Source: an uncultured Anaerotruncus sp. | GTDB taxonomy: Bacteria > Bacillota > Clostridia > Oscillospirales > Acutalibacteraceae | DNA length: 64,000 bases | NCBI GenBank assembly: GCA_900539775.1 | Contig: UQDL01000006.1 | Coordinates: 55,026-119,025 of the forward strand | Reading direction: 5' to 3' | In this document: positions 44,157 through 53,186 of the stretch, one piece after another | Position numbering within the stretch: the first letter of the stretch is position 1 | Layout: the number at the start of each line of letters is the position of its first letter | The notes under the pieces: generated by a model | Seen by the model: only the letters and a program-made list of their open reading frames with translations | Databases searched by the model: none | What the model was told of the DNA's origin: nothing | Made by a program: the position numbers and the translations under genes

Positions 44157-45047
44157 CTAATTCCCCTTTTCACAAACATAGGAAATACTGTTGCCGTTGC
44201 TTGTGAATGTTATATTGCCGTTTAAATCGGTTCTCAGCACAATTGCGCCTGCACTTTGCCATCTTTCAAGAACAACCTCATCGGGATGGCCGTAAGAATT
44301 ATCCTTTCCAACCTCTATAACGGCATATTTAGGAGAGACGGCGCTTACAAATGCTTGAGTGGACGATGTTTTTGAGCCGTGATGCCCAACCTTAACCACA
44401 TCTGCGGAAATATCTGCCGTTATTTGCTTTTCCGACTGAGATTGAGCATCACCCGTGAAAAGAAACGAATTATCATTATAAACAAGTTTCAAGACAGCAG
44501 AATAATTATTAAGATTTTTATATTCGGATTCACACGGTGCAACAAAAAAGGCAGAAAGATTTTCCGTTTTAATAACGGAAACTCCGTTTTTTGCCTCATA
44601 GACATCACAGCCCTCCACATCCAGTTTATCAAGGAAATCAGCATATATATCCGATGATGCGGAAGCATTTGGCAAATATGCATTTTTTACATTAAACGAA
44701 TCAAGCACGGCAGGCATTCCGCCGATATGATCGGAATGAGGATGCGTTGCAACAAGATAAGTTATTTCTGTGTAGCCGAGTGAAGAAATATCATTAACAA
44801 CAGTTTCGCCCATATCCGTTTCGCCGGCATCTATAAGCATTGTTTCGCCGTTTGGAAGTTCTATAAACTCACTGTCTCCTTGCCCGACATCCAAAAAATG
44901 CACGATTAAATTTCGGCTTTGCTCGGTTGTTGAGGAGGTGCTTTTGGGCATTTGAACAGGCAAACTCTCCGACAAACCGCAAGCGCTGAGGCACACGGCA
45001 CACAGCGCTGCAATAACGGGAACAAAAATCCGTTTTAATTTAATCAT
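44157..45047 (-). CDS. ComEC-like metallo-beta-lactamase lipoprotein
   Basis: 296 aa. Signal peptide with lipobox LSAC at residues 20-23, so an extracellular lipoprotein. The rest is a ComEC/Rec2-type MBL domain: FLDVGQGDSEFIELPNG, VATHPHSDHIGG (metal site), FTGDAQSQSE, KVGHHGSKTSST and YGHPDEVVLERW. Without the ComEC channel it is probably a surface nuclease or phosphodiesterase. Overlaps hisD by 4 nt, i.e. it is translationally coupled inside the his run. Confidence 0.88.
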   Translation of the reverse strand: MIKLKRIFVPVIAALCAVCLSACGLSESLPVQMPKSTSSTTEQSRNLIVHFLDVGQGDSEFIELPNGETMLIDAGETDMGETVVNDISSLGYTEITYLVATHPHSDHIGGMPAVLDSFNVKNAYLPNASASSDIYADFLDKLDVEGCDVYEAKNGVSVIKTENLSAFFVAPCESEYKNLNNYSAVLKLVYNDNSFLFTGDAQSQSEKQITADISADVVKVGHHGSKTSSTQAFVSAVSPKYAVIEVGKDNSYGHPDEVVLERWQSAGAIVLRTDLNGNITFTSNGNSISYVCEKGN

Positions 45048-46327
45048 TTAAACCTAACCTTTATACTGTTTGCATGAGCGGTAAGCCCTTCTGTGTCTGC
45101 AAGGGTTATAATTTTATCCTTAGCTTTTTCAAGCTCTTTTTCGGTGTAATATATAAACGAAGATTTTTTAACAAAGCTGTCTACCGAAAGAGGGCTGAAA
45201 AATCTTGCAGTGCCGCTTGTGGGAAGCACATGATTGGGGCCTGCAAAATAATCTCCGAGCGGCTCGGGAGACCAATTTCCCAGGAAAACAGAGCCTGCAT
45301 TATCAATTCTGCCGATATATTTTAAAGGCTCCTCAACACAAAGCTCAAGATGCTCCGGCGCAAGCTCATTTGCAAAAGCAATTGCCTGATCAAGATTTTC
45401 GCAAACGATAATTTCACCGTAATCATTAAGAGATGCCTCAATAATCTCTTGGCGCTCAAGAAACTTAATTTGCTTTTCAATTTCTTTTGCCGTTGCCTTT
45501 GCGGTTATTTCAGAGGTGGTAAGCAAAATTGCAGATGCACGCTTGTCGTGCTCTGCCTGGCTCATAAGATCTGCCGCAAGAAAAGCGGGTCTTGCTGAGC
45601 TGTCTGCCACAATAAGAATTTCAGACGGGCCTGCAATCATATCAATATCAACAACGCCGTAAAGCAATTTTTTTGCCGTTGCAACAAAAATATTGCCGGG
45701 GCCGACGATTTTATCAACCTTTGGAATTTTTTCCGTGCCGAAAGCAAGCGCAGCAACCGCCTGAGCACCGCCGCAAAGGAACACCTTATCAACGCCTGCT
45801 ATTGAAGCGGCAGCCATTATATAAGGGTTTGGATCACCGTCTGCTCCCGGAGGAGTAACCATAATAATTTCCTGCACGCCTGCTATTTTTGCGGGAACCG
45901 CGTTCATAAGCACTGAGCTGGGATAAGCCGCCGTGCCGCCGGGCACATATATGCCGACTCTTTTAAGGCCTCTGATTCGCTGACCCATTATAACGCCGTT
46001 TTCCTCTGTTGTGAGCCAACTTTGCTGAGCCTGACGCTTATGGAAATTATATATATTGCTTTGCGCGGCAACAACGGCATTTTTAAAATCTTCATCAACC
46101 ATATCTACATATGCCGCAAGTTCTTCTTTGGTTATAACGGTTTTCTTTGGAACGCTGCCGTCAAACCTTGCAGTGTATTCACGAACCGCATCATCGCCGC
46201 CCTCTTTAACACCTGCTATTATGCTGCTTACTATATCAACAATTTTTTGATCGGTTTCTTCATTTCGCTTTTTAAGATTTTCAATAAGCGTATATTCGGA
46301 TTTTCCGTTTGCTTTAGTTATTTTCAT
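45044..46327 (-). CDS. hisD: Histidinol dehydrogenase
   Basis: 427 aa, last two oxidation steps of histidine synthesis. Seen: GLKRVGIYVPGGTAAYPSS, DKIVGPGNIFVATAKK, IAGPSEILIVAD, and the C-terminal DYFAGPNHVLPTSGTARF. ATG 46327 with GAAAGG 8 nt upstream; longer frames extend into the hisZG region without support. Confidence 0.97.
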   Translation of the reverse strand: MKITKANGKSEYTLIENLKKRNEETDQKIVDIVSSIIAGVKEGGDDAVREYTARFDGSVPKKTVITKEELAAYVDMVDEDFKNAVVAAQSNIYNFHKRQAQQSWLTTEENGVIMGQRIRGLKRVGIYVPGGTAAYPSSVLMNAVPAKIAGVQEIIMVTPPGADGDPNPYIMAAASIAGVDKVFLCGGAQAVAALAFGTEKIPKVDKIVGPGNIFVATAKKLLYGVVDIDMIAGPSEILIVADSSARPAFLAADLMSQAEHDKRASAILLTTSEITAKATAKEIEKQIKFLERQEIIEASLNDYGEIIVCENLDQAIAFANELAPEHLELCVEEPLKYIGRIDNAGSVFLGNWSPEPLGDYFAGPNHVLPTSGTARFFSPLSVDSFVKKSSFIYYTEKELEKAKDKIITLADTEGLTAHANSIKVRFK

Positions 46328-46373
46328 CTGTTTTACCTTTCCGCAAAAAATGCCGCAACTGCGCCGAACGGCA

Positions 46374-47987
46374 TCAATTTTTACTTGCCTGCTCAAGCTC
46401 CGAAAGAAAACGATCTATTTCCTTTTTGCGAAGCTTCATGGAAGCCATATTAACTATTACTCTTGCCGAAATCGGGAATATTTCCCTAACAACCTCTAAA
46501 CCGTTTTCCTTTAATGTTGAACCGGTTTCAACGATATCCACAATTCCGTCTGCAAGGCCGAGGAGCGGTGCAAGCTCAACGCTGCCCTCAATCTTGATTA
46601 TATCAACATCCATACCCATTGAGCGGAGATATTCGCCTGCCACTTTTGGATATTTTGTGGCAACAGTTTTCCTTTTATGACCCGAAAAGAAATTCGAGCC
46701 CTTAGGACATGCAAGCGCAAATTTACATTTACCTATATCTAAATCAAGCACCTCATAAAAAGCGCTGCCGTGCTCAACAATAGTGTCTTTACCGACAATG
46801 CCGATATCGCAAACGCCGTGCTCAACATATGTTATTACATCCGGTGCTTTGGAAAGCACCGCTTCATAATCACCGACGGGCAAAATAAGACGCCTGCCCT
46901 TATTCTCAAGTTCTGATGTGTTTAAACCAATCTTTTTAAACAGAGCAACAGAGGATTTTTCAAGCCTGCCCTTTGTGAGTGCGATTCTTATCGGTCTTTC
47001 AACATTGATTACCTCATTCATAACATCGCACAAAGCATTAACATCAACGGCAAAACCGATAGCGGGTGCCGGCAATCCGAATTCTCCCAAAAGATTATCA
47101 TATCTTCCGCCTGAAAGAACAGTTACACCGGAGCCTTCGGCATATCCTCTGAAAACAACCCCCGTATAATAATTGGAGCGATTAACAAGCCCTAAATCAA
47201 TTATAAGATTATCTCCCAAGCCAAGCGCACACAGCTTATCATAAACTGTTTTAACATATTCAAGCGCTCTGTCCGATTCCGGTGTGCTGTATAGTTTCTT
47301 TGCCTCATCAAGCACATCTGCGGTGCCGAAAAGACGAGGAAGCTTGCGAAGCACACGGGTTTCAGCCGTATCGTCAATTGTATTGAGCAAATCACCGAGA
47401 GCGGCGTAATTTTTACCCTCCGTTAAGCGGCAAATTTCCGAGCGCTGTGCAGGAGTTATGTTCATTTTTGAAAGCACGGCTTTAAAAAAGCCGGCATGGC
47501 CGATTTCAAACGAAAAAGAATTGAGCTGCAATCTTTTCAGTGCTTCCGCAGCCATTGTAAGCACTTCTATATCCGCATCAAAAGAGCCGTCTCCTATTAG
47601 CTCTATGCCGCTTTGCGGAATTTCATCGGTTCTGCCGGCAAGGGCTTTGTTACGCACAAACACATTTTGATTATAATAAAGACGAACCGGAAAATCACTT
47701 GCCGAAAGGCGAGTTGCAACAAGGCGAGCGATCGGCATAGTATTATCCGGGCGAAGCACGGTTGTGTGCCCGGCAGAATCGGAAAGCTTATACATAATAT
47801 CCGAATCCATACCCGAATCACCGTCATCAAAAACATCCATATATTCCACAGTGGGAGTAATGACCTTGCGATATGACTTTTCCTTATACAAAGCAGAAAG
47901 CACGGATTCAGCTTTTTTTCTATCGTCGCACTCTTCAAAAAGGAAATCCCTGCTGCCCTGCGGCGTTAATTTAGAATATTTTTTCAT
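46374..47987 (-). CDS. HisZ-HisG fusion ATP phosphoribosyltransferase
   Basis: 537 aa joining both subunits of the short-form enzyme that starts histidine synthesis. Residues 1-~325 are HisZ, a class II HisRS-like regulatory domain (SRDFLFEE, VLRPDNTMPIARLVATRL, SGGRYDNLLGEFG). Residues ~330-537 are a catalytic short HisG (RIALTKGRLEKSSVALF, GICDIG-like GVCDIGIVGKDT, ADGIVDIVETGSTLKENGL). The single frame is continuous and no stop or frameshift lies at the join. Normally these are two adjacent genes. First gene of the his run. Confidence 0.93.
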   Translation of the reverse strand: MKKYSKLTPQGSRDFLFEECDDRKKAESVLSALYKEKSYRKVITPTVEYMDVFDDGDSGMDSDIMYKLSDSAGHTTVLRPDNTMPIARLVATRLSASDFPVRLYYNQNVFVRNKALAGRTDEIPQSGIELIGDGSFDADIEVLTMAAEALKRLQLNSFSFEIGHAGFFKAVLSKMNITPAQRSEICRLTEGKNYAALGDLLNTIDDTAETRVLRKLPRLFGTADVLDEAKKLYSTPESDRALEYVKTVYDKLCALGLGDNLIIDLGLVNRSNYYTGVVFRGYAEGSGVTVLSGGRYDNLLGEFGLPAPAIGFAVDVNALCDVMNEVINVERPIRIALTKGRLEKSSVALFKKIGLNTSELENKGRRLILPVGDYEAVLSKAPDVITYVEHGVCDIGIVGKDTIVEHGSAFYEVLDLDIGKCKFALACPKGSNFFSGHKRKTVATKYPKVAGEYLRSMGMDVDIIKIEGSVELAPLLGLADGIVDIVETGSTLKENGLEVVREIFPISARVIVNMASMKLRKKEIDRFLSELEQASKN

Positions 47988-48010
47988 TTATCTTGTCTCT
48001 CCGTATATCT

Positions 48011-48060
48011 TGCACTTTAGTGCAGTAATGTGCTACTATGCTAACACAATAAAGTGCTAT
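48011..48060. promoter_or_regulatory. Repeated AGTGC half-sites at his promoter (putative operator)
   Basis: Three related elements: perfect palindrome TGCACTTTAGTGCA (48011-48024), AATGTGCTA (48027-48035) and AAAGTGCTA (48051-48059, inside CAATA-N6-TATTG). They cover the -35/-10 spacer through to the leader. Likely a repressor site; a TrpR-family YerC/HisR-type regulator is a candidate, but that is inference. Confidence 0.55.
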
Positions 48061-48066
48061 TGTCAA
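48038..48066 (-). promoter_or_regulatory. his operon promoter
   Basis: Minus strand: perfect TTGACA (48066-48061), 17-nt spacer, TAGCAT (48043-48038). The leader is only about 45 nt, too short for a T-box. Confidence 0.7.
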
Positions 48067-48087
48067 CCCACATATTAAAAAACGAGT

Positions 48088-51000
48088 TTAAAAGCCAAAA
48101 AGAGAAATCTGATTGCTTGCCGGCAAATCGCCGAGAGCACCGCATTCACGCAACAAATCAACGATACTTTGCCCGATGTGAGCCCTTGCCATTAAATCAT
48201 CGCACGAAATAAAATCACCGTTACCGTCATTAACGGCAGCTGAAATTTGCTTTGCGGCATTTTCACCTATACCGTCGACGGCAGAGAAAGGAAGCCTGAT
48301 TTTGCCGTCTTCAATTTTATAAATTCGCCAATCCGATTTATAAAGATCAACCGGCAAAAATTCAATTCCTCTGCAAAGCATTTCAATAACAATTTGAAGC
48401 ACTATGTAAGTTTCGCCCTCTTTGGCAGTCATAGTGCCCTGTTCCTTATGGCTTTGAATTTCTTTCATTCTGGCTTTAACGGCGGCTTTGCCGGCAACGG
48501 CCGCAACAGCATCAATGGCACCGCCTCGAACAGTGAAATAAGCCGAATAAAAATGAATGGGTTTATGTATTTTATACCATGCAAGGCGAAGTGCGGCAAT
48601 AACATAAGCGGCAGCATGCGCCTTTGGGAACATGTATTTAATTTTGTAGCAAGAATCAATATACCATTGCTCAACGCCTACGGTTTTCATTGCTTCTTCA
48701 TACGGAGGCAACTCCTTTGGCGCTTTACCCTTACGGGTATATTCCATAATTTTAAAGCAATCTTTTTTCTTCAGCGGAGATTCTTTACCGGTTCTTTTTT
48801 CATAGCTTTCAGCCTTGTGAAGAAGATAAGTCATAATATCATCACGGCAGCCGATTACATCTGAAATTGTGCATGTGCCGTTTTTGATAAGCTCCTGTGC
48901 ATTGCCGAGCCAAACATCAGTGCCGTGAGACAGACCTGAAATCTGAAGCAAATCGGCAAATGTTTTCGGCTGTGCCTCCATAAGCATGCCTATAACAAAC
49001 GGAGTGCCCATTTCCGGAATTGCAAGTGTGCCCGTTGGGCAATCAATATCATCCGGAGAAACTCCGATCGGCTCCGTTGATGTGATAAGCTGATAAAGCA
49101 ACGGATCTGAAAGATCAACATTCATAACCGGAATTCCCGTTGAATCTTCAAGATATTTATAGAGAGTCGGATTATCGTGACCGAGCTCATCAAGCTTAAG
49201 CAAGGTGTCGTGCAGTGAATTTTTAAAATCAAAATGAGTGGTATAAGTTCCTTTTTTCTCATCATTTGAAGGATATTGAATCGGAGTAAAATCCTCAACA
49301 GTGTATTTATCAGGCACAACAACCATTCCGCCGGGATGCTGACCCGTGGTGCGTTTGATACCTGTGCATCCTACGGTTAATCTGTCTATCTCGGCACGGG
49401 GCGTGCTGCTTTGAAGCCCACGCTCATCAAGATATTTCATTACGTAACCATATGCTGTTTTTTCGGCAACGGTTGCCATCGTTCCTGCCTTAAACACATA
49501 TTCCTTACCGAAAAGTTCTTCCGTATATCTGTGTGAACGGGATTGATATTCACCTGAAAAATTCAGGTCTATATCAGGCTCTTTATCGCCGTCAAACCCG
49601 AGGAAGGTTTCAAACGGAATTTCATGGCCGTCCCTTTTCATGGGAATATGACAATTCGGGCAATCCTTTGCAGGCAAATCAAAACCGGAACCGACAGATC
49701 CGTCCAATATAAATTCACTGTGCTTGCACTTTGTGCAGTAATAGTGTGGTGCAAGCGGATTAACCTCAGAAATACCGCCCATATGCGCTGCAAACGATGA
49801 GCCTACCGAGCCTCTTGATCCAACAAGGTAACCGTTTCTTTCACTTTCCTCAACAAGCCTTTTTGCAATAACATAAAGAACACCAAAACCGTGACCGATG
49901 ATTGAATCCAGCTCACGCTGCAAACGATTTGCAACATATTCCGGCACGGGATCACCATAAAGTTCCTTAGCTCTGTTCCAGCATTTTTCCGTAAGTTCTT
50001 CATTGGCGCCGTCGATATGCGGCTGAAAGGTTCCGGGCGGGATAGGCGGTATTGCATCCATAACGCTATCAGCAATTTTTTTAGGATTATCAATAACAAA
50101 TTCCTTAGCTCTGTCGCCCGCCCAAGCAAAATCGTCAAGCATTTCACGGGTGGTTTTAAAATAGAGCGGAGCTTGCTGATCGGCGTCATCAAAGCCCTTT
50201 GAAGCCATAATAACGGCACGGAATTTAGCATCATGCTCCGAAAGGAAATGCACATCCCCCGTTGCAACAGTCAGCTTACCGAGCTTATCGCCAAGTGCAA
50301 TAATTTTTTTATTTATATTTATTAAATCCTCTTCGGAATTTACCCGCCAATAAATATTCTTTTTTTCCTCACCGCGCTTATTGAGCACATATTCTTTATC
50401 GCCGGTGCGCAGCATAAAAGCGTTGTTTCCGTTTGGCTGAATTTCAAGATAATCATAAAACGAAGCTATTTTTTCAAGTTCTTCGTTATTTGCCTCATTC
50501 AGAATTGCCTGATAAAGTTCGCCCTGTTCGCAGGCAGAACCAATAATTATGCCGGCACGCTTTTTTGCAAGAAGGCTTTTGGGAATGAGAGGTCTGTTTT
50601 TAAAATATTTAACATTTGAAGCAGAAATAATTTCATAAAGATTTTTTCTGCCGTATTTTCTTTCTTCTTTCGGGATTGATTCATCAAGCGAATTATCCTC
50701 TTTTACAAGCAAGATAATATGATAACGCTGAAACTGATTAAGCTTCATATTCATAAAATCGGGATATTTTTCATCATCAACCAAATATCCCTCCATACCG
50801 AGTATAAGCTTAATTTTTGGCACATATCTGAATGTGCCTATTTGGTCTTTAAAATTACCGTCTTCGCAATATTTCTTATCATAAGCGGTATTAAAAGCCT
50901 CAGGCAAAGCCTGCACAACGCCGTGATCGGTAATGGCAACGGCAGAATGCCCCCATTTTATTGCCTGCTTAATAAGCGACTTGGGAGTTGATATACCGTC

Positions 51001-51996
51001 CATTTCCGAAAGTGCGGTATGCATATGAAGCTCTATTCTTTTTTCGGGTTCATTATCCTCTTTTTCCTGCTTCAGCACCGATTCGATGCTGCGAGGGCGA
51101 AGAACATAGCCGTTTGAATATTGATCAAACTGATAAGCGCCGTTAATAATAACCGTGCCTCCGGACGAGATCTTTGAAATAATTGGATCTATAACATCAT
51201 TGGCATCAAACATTTTAACTGTAACGGACGAAGTATAATCCGTGATATCAAACGAAAAAATCTTATTTCCGCCGCGCTTTGTTTCACGCTCTTCATATTT
51301 AAGAACATCGCCCCAAACAGTTATAATACCGTCATCCGTTTTTACATCGGCAATATTTTTTGGAATTTCTTTAATATCTCTGCCATAGATCGGCTTTTTA
51401 GTGTCTGCATAAATCGGAAATCCCTCAAGCAATGTGTGCTGCACATTTTTTTGCTGCTCTGCTTTAATTTCCGCTTTCTTAGCCTTACTTTCGGCATAAG
51501 CTTTTTTGACTTCCTTTTCTATGTCGTAGCTTTCCGTTTCTATAAATTCTGCCTTAACGGATATTCCGAAAAGCTCCGAAAGCACATTTTCAATATCGGA
51601 ATCAACATTTTGCGCAACTAATATTTCGGAGCCGCCTTTTTTCAGAGATACCGATAATTTATTGCCGTCCAGCGATGCCTCAGCACCGTCAAAAAAGCCG
51701 TTTGCCGCAGGATTATTCTTTTTAACAAATCCGATTACGCTTTGGAAATAGGCAGGTTCAAAAAGATCGCTGAGGTAACGGGGCTTAATAGTTACCTTAT
51801 TAAGCCGCATTTTGCTCTTAATACTCTCCTCTGCGCTTTTGAACACGGAATAATCCACAAGTTCATCAAGGCTGAGGCACACAATCAATTCCCTTGCATC
51901 TCTTTTAATTGTGAAGCGTTCTATTCTGCCGTTTCCCAAAGAAGAGCACTGAAAAGGCTCTACAAACTCTGAAAAATAATCCTGAAATAAGTTCAT
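48088..51996 (-). CDS. polC: PolC-type DNA polymerase III alpha lacking the exonuclease domain
   Basis: 1302 aa; Bacillus PolC is about 1437. Order: N-terminal domain (~1-195), OB fold (~220-310), PHP domain (~320-590), then thumb, palm with PDIDLNFSGEYQ (catalytic D808, D810), zinc site C754/C757/C779/C782, fingers and C-terminus ending QISLFGF. In Bacillus the DEDDh proofreading exonuclease interrupts the PHP domain after GMEANLVDD; here GMEGYLVDD (residues ~400-408) runs within about 16 residues into the YHIILL strand and no DVETTG motif occurs anywhere. All nine expected PHP ligands remain (H324, H326, D357, H358, E402, H426, C489, D581, H583). Coupled to ispG by a TAATG overlap. Confidence 0.95.
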   Translation of the reverse strand: MNLFQDYFSEFVEPFQCSSLGNGRIERFTIKRDARELIVCLSLDELVDYSVFKSAEESIKSKMRLNKVTIKPRYLSDLFEPAYFQSVIGFVKKNNPAANGFFDGAEASLDGNKLSVSLKKGGSEILVAQNVDSDIENVLSELFGISVKAEFIETESYDIEKEVKKAYAESKAKKAEIKAEQQKNVQHTLLEGFPIYADTKKPIYGRDIKEIPKNIADVKTDDGIITVWGDVLKYEERETKRGGNKIFSFDITDYTSSVTVKMFDANDVIDPIISKISSGGTVIINGAYQFDQYSNGYVLRPRSIESVLKQEKEDNEPEKRIELHMHTALSEMDGISTPKSLIKQAIKWGHSAVAITDHGVVQALPEAFNTAYDKKYCEDGNFKDQIGTFRYVPKIKLILGMEGYLVDDEKYPDFMNMKLNQFQRYHIILLVKEDNSLDESIPKEERKYGRKNLYEIISASNVKYFKNRPLIPKSLLAKKRAGIIIGSACEQGELYQAILNEANNEELEKIASFYDYLEIQPNGNNAFMLRTGDKEYVLNKRGEEKKNIYWRVNSEEDLININKKIIALGDKLGKLTVATGDVHFLSEHDAKFRAVIMASKGFDDADQQAPLYFKTTREMLDDFAWAGDRAKEFVIDNPKKIADSVMDAIPPIPPGTFQPHIDGANEELTEKCWNRAKELYGDPVPEYVANRLQRELDSIIGHGFGVLYVIAKRLVEESERNGYLVGSRGSVGSSFAAHMGGISEVNPLAPHYYCTKCKHSEFILDGSVGSGFDLPAKDCPNCHIPMKRDGHEIPFETFLGFDGDKEPDIDLNFSGEYQSRSHRYTEELFGKEYVFKAGTMATVAEKTAYGYVMKYLDERGLQSSTPRAEIDRLTVGCTGIKRTTGQHPGGMVVVPDKYTVEDFTPIQYPSNDEKKGTYTTHFDFKNSLHDTLLKLDELGHDNPTLYKYLEDSTGIPVMNVDLSDPLLYQLITSTEPIGVSPDDIDCPTGTLAIPEMGTPFVIGMLMEAQPKTFADLLQISGLSHGTDVWLGNAQELIKNGTCTISDVIGCRDDIMTYLLHKAESYEKRTGKESPLKKKDCFKIMEYTRKGKAPKELPPYEEAMKTVGVEQWYIDSCYKIKYMFPKAHAAAYVIAALRLAWYKIHKPIHFYSAYFTVRGGAIDAVAAVAGKAAVKARMKEIQSHKEQGTMTAKEGETYIVLQIVIEMLCRGIEFLPVDLYKSDWRIYKIEDGKIRLPFSAVDGIGENAAKQISAAVNDGNGDFISCDDLMARAHIGQSIVDLLRECGALGDLPASNQISLFGF

Positions 51997-53048
51997 TATA
52001 ATTTATCTATCTCTTTCATCAATTCATCTAAAAGTTGGTTTTCGGGCACCTTGCGAAGAATTTGCCCTTTTTTAAATATAAGTCCGCAGCCATCGCCGCC
52101 GGCAATTCCGATATCGGCTTCTTTTGCCTCACCGGGGCCGTTTACGACACAGCCCATAACAGCAACCTTGATTGGCTTTTTGCAATCACGAAGCCTTTCT
52201 TCAACCTGCTTTGCAAGCCCAATCAAATCAATTCTTGTGCGGCCGCATGTTGGGCAGGAAATAAGATAAGGGCAGTCTTTTTTGAGACCGAGTGCCTTTA
52301 AAATATCAAAAGCCGCAAAGATCTCCTTAACCGGAGAATCCGAAAGGCTGACACGAATAGTGTCGCCTATACCGTGGCTGAGCAATGAACCGATTCCGAT
52401 TGAGGACTTAATTATGCCCATACGCTCCGTGCCGGCTTCCGTTACACCGAGGTGAAGAGGATAATCGCACCTTTGAGCCGCAAGCTCATAAGCGGCAATC
52501 ATTGTGTTTACATCCGATGATTTTATTGAAATAACGATGTTATCAAAATCAAATTTTTCAAGCAATGAAGCATGATAAAGAGCCGATTCAACCATTGCCT
52601 GCGGAGTGGGAGCGCCGTATTTGGCAAGAATATGTTTTTCAAGGCTGCCGCTGTTTACGCCGATACGAATAGGAATTTCCTTTTGCCTGCAAATATCCGC
52701 AACCGCTTTAACCCTTGATTCATCGCCTATATTACCGGGGTTGATTCTTATTTTATCAATGCCCCTTTCGGCAGCACCGAGAGCGAGCCGATAATCAAAA
52801 TGTATATCGGCAACAAGCGGCACATCAACCGCCTTTTTTATTGGCTCAATTAAATCAAGTGCGGCTTCATCGGGAATTGCGAAGCGAATAACCTGGCACC
52901 CTGCCGCAGCAAGTTCCTTTGCCTGATCAACAGAGCCTTGTATGTCTGTTGACGGCACATTGAGCATTGATTGAACAAGTATCGGTGCGTCACCGCCGAT
53001 AAATGTGTTTTTAAGCTTAATTTTTTTTGATATTCTTCTTTCTGCCAT
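51996..53048 (-). CDS. ispG: 4-hydroxy-3-methylbut-2-enyl-diphosphate synthase
   Basis: 350 aa, iron-sulfur enzyme of the MEP isoprenoid pathway. (beta-alpha)8-type barrel N-terminus (PILVQSMLNVPSTD) and a C-terminal cluster domain with ISCPTCGRTRIDL and MGCVVNGPGEAKEADIGIAGG. ATG 53048 preferred; an upstream frame would add an unsupported 15-residue extension. Dxr is three genes upstream, so two MEP enzymes share the run. Confidence 0.96.
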   Translation of the reverse strand: MAERRISKKIKLKNTFIGGDAPILVQSMLNVPSTDIQGSVDQAKELAAAGCQVIRFAIPDEAALDLIEPIKKAVDVPLVADIHFDYRLALGAAERGIDKIRINPGNIGDESRVKAVADICRQKEIPIRIGVNSGSLEKHILAKYGAPTPQAMVESALYHASLLEKFDFDNIVISIKSSDVNTMIAAYELAAQRCDYPLHLGVTEAGTERMGIIKSSIGIGSLLSHGIGDTIRVSLSDSPVKEIFAAFDILKALGLKKDCPYLISCPTCGRTRIDLIGLAKQVEERLRDCKKPIKVAVMGCVVNGPGEAKEADIGIAGGDGCGLIFKKGQILRKVPENQLLDELMKEIDKL

Positions 53049-53186
53049 AATTAACACCACAGCCTTTCGGGCTACAATAAATTTAAAGCACACTCCTTAC
53101 CGTAGCCTGATAAGAAGTGCAAATAACTTATTACCGATAATTTTAATTAAAGCCGCACCTTAATAAATCGGCGCTGCCGATTAAGA

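Noticed and set aside
46374..47987. Histidyl-tRNA synthetase
   Set aside because: The N-terminal half resembles HisRS but lacks the anticodon-binding domain and is fused to HisG, which fits HisZ.
47988..48087. T-box or histidine leader-peptide attenuator before hisZG
   Set aside because: The leader from the predicted start is about 45 nt, with no His-codon run and no terminator hairpin.
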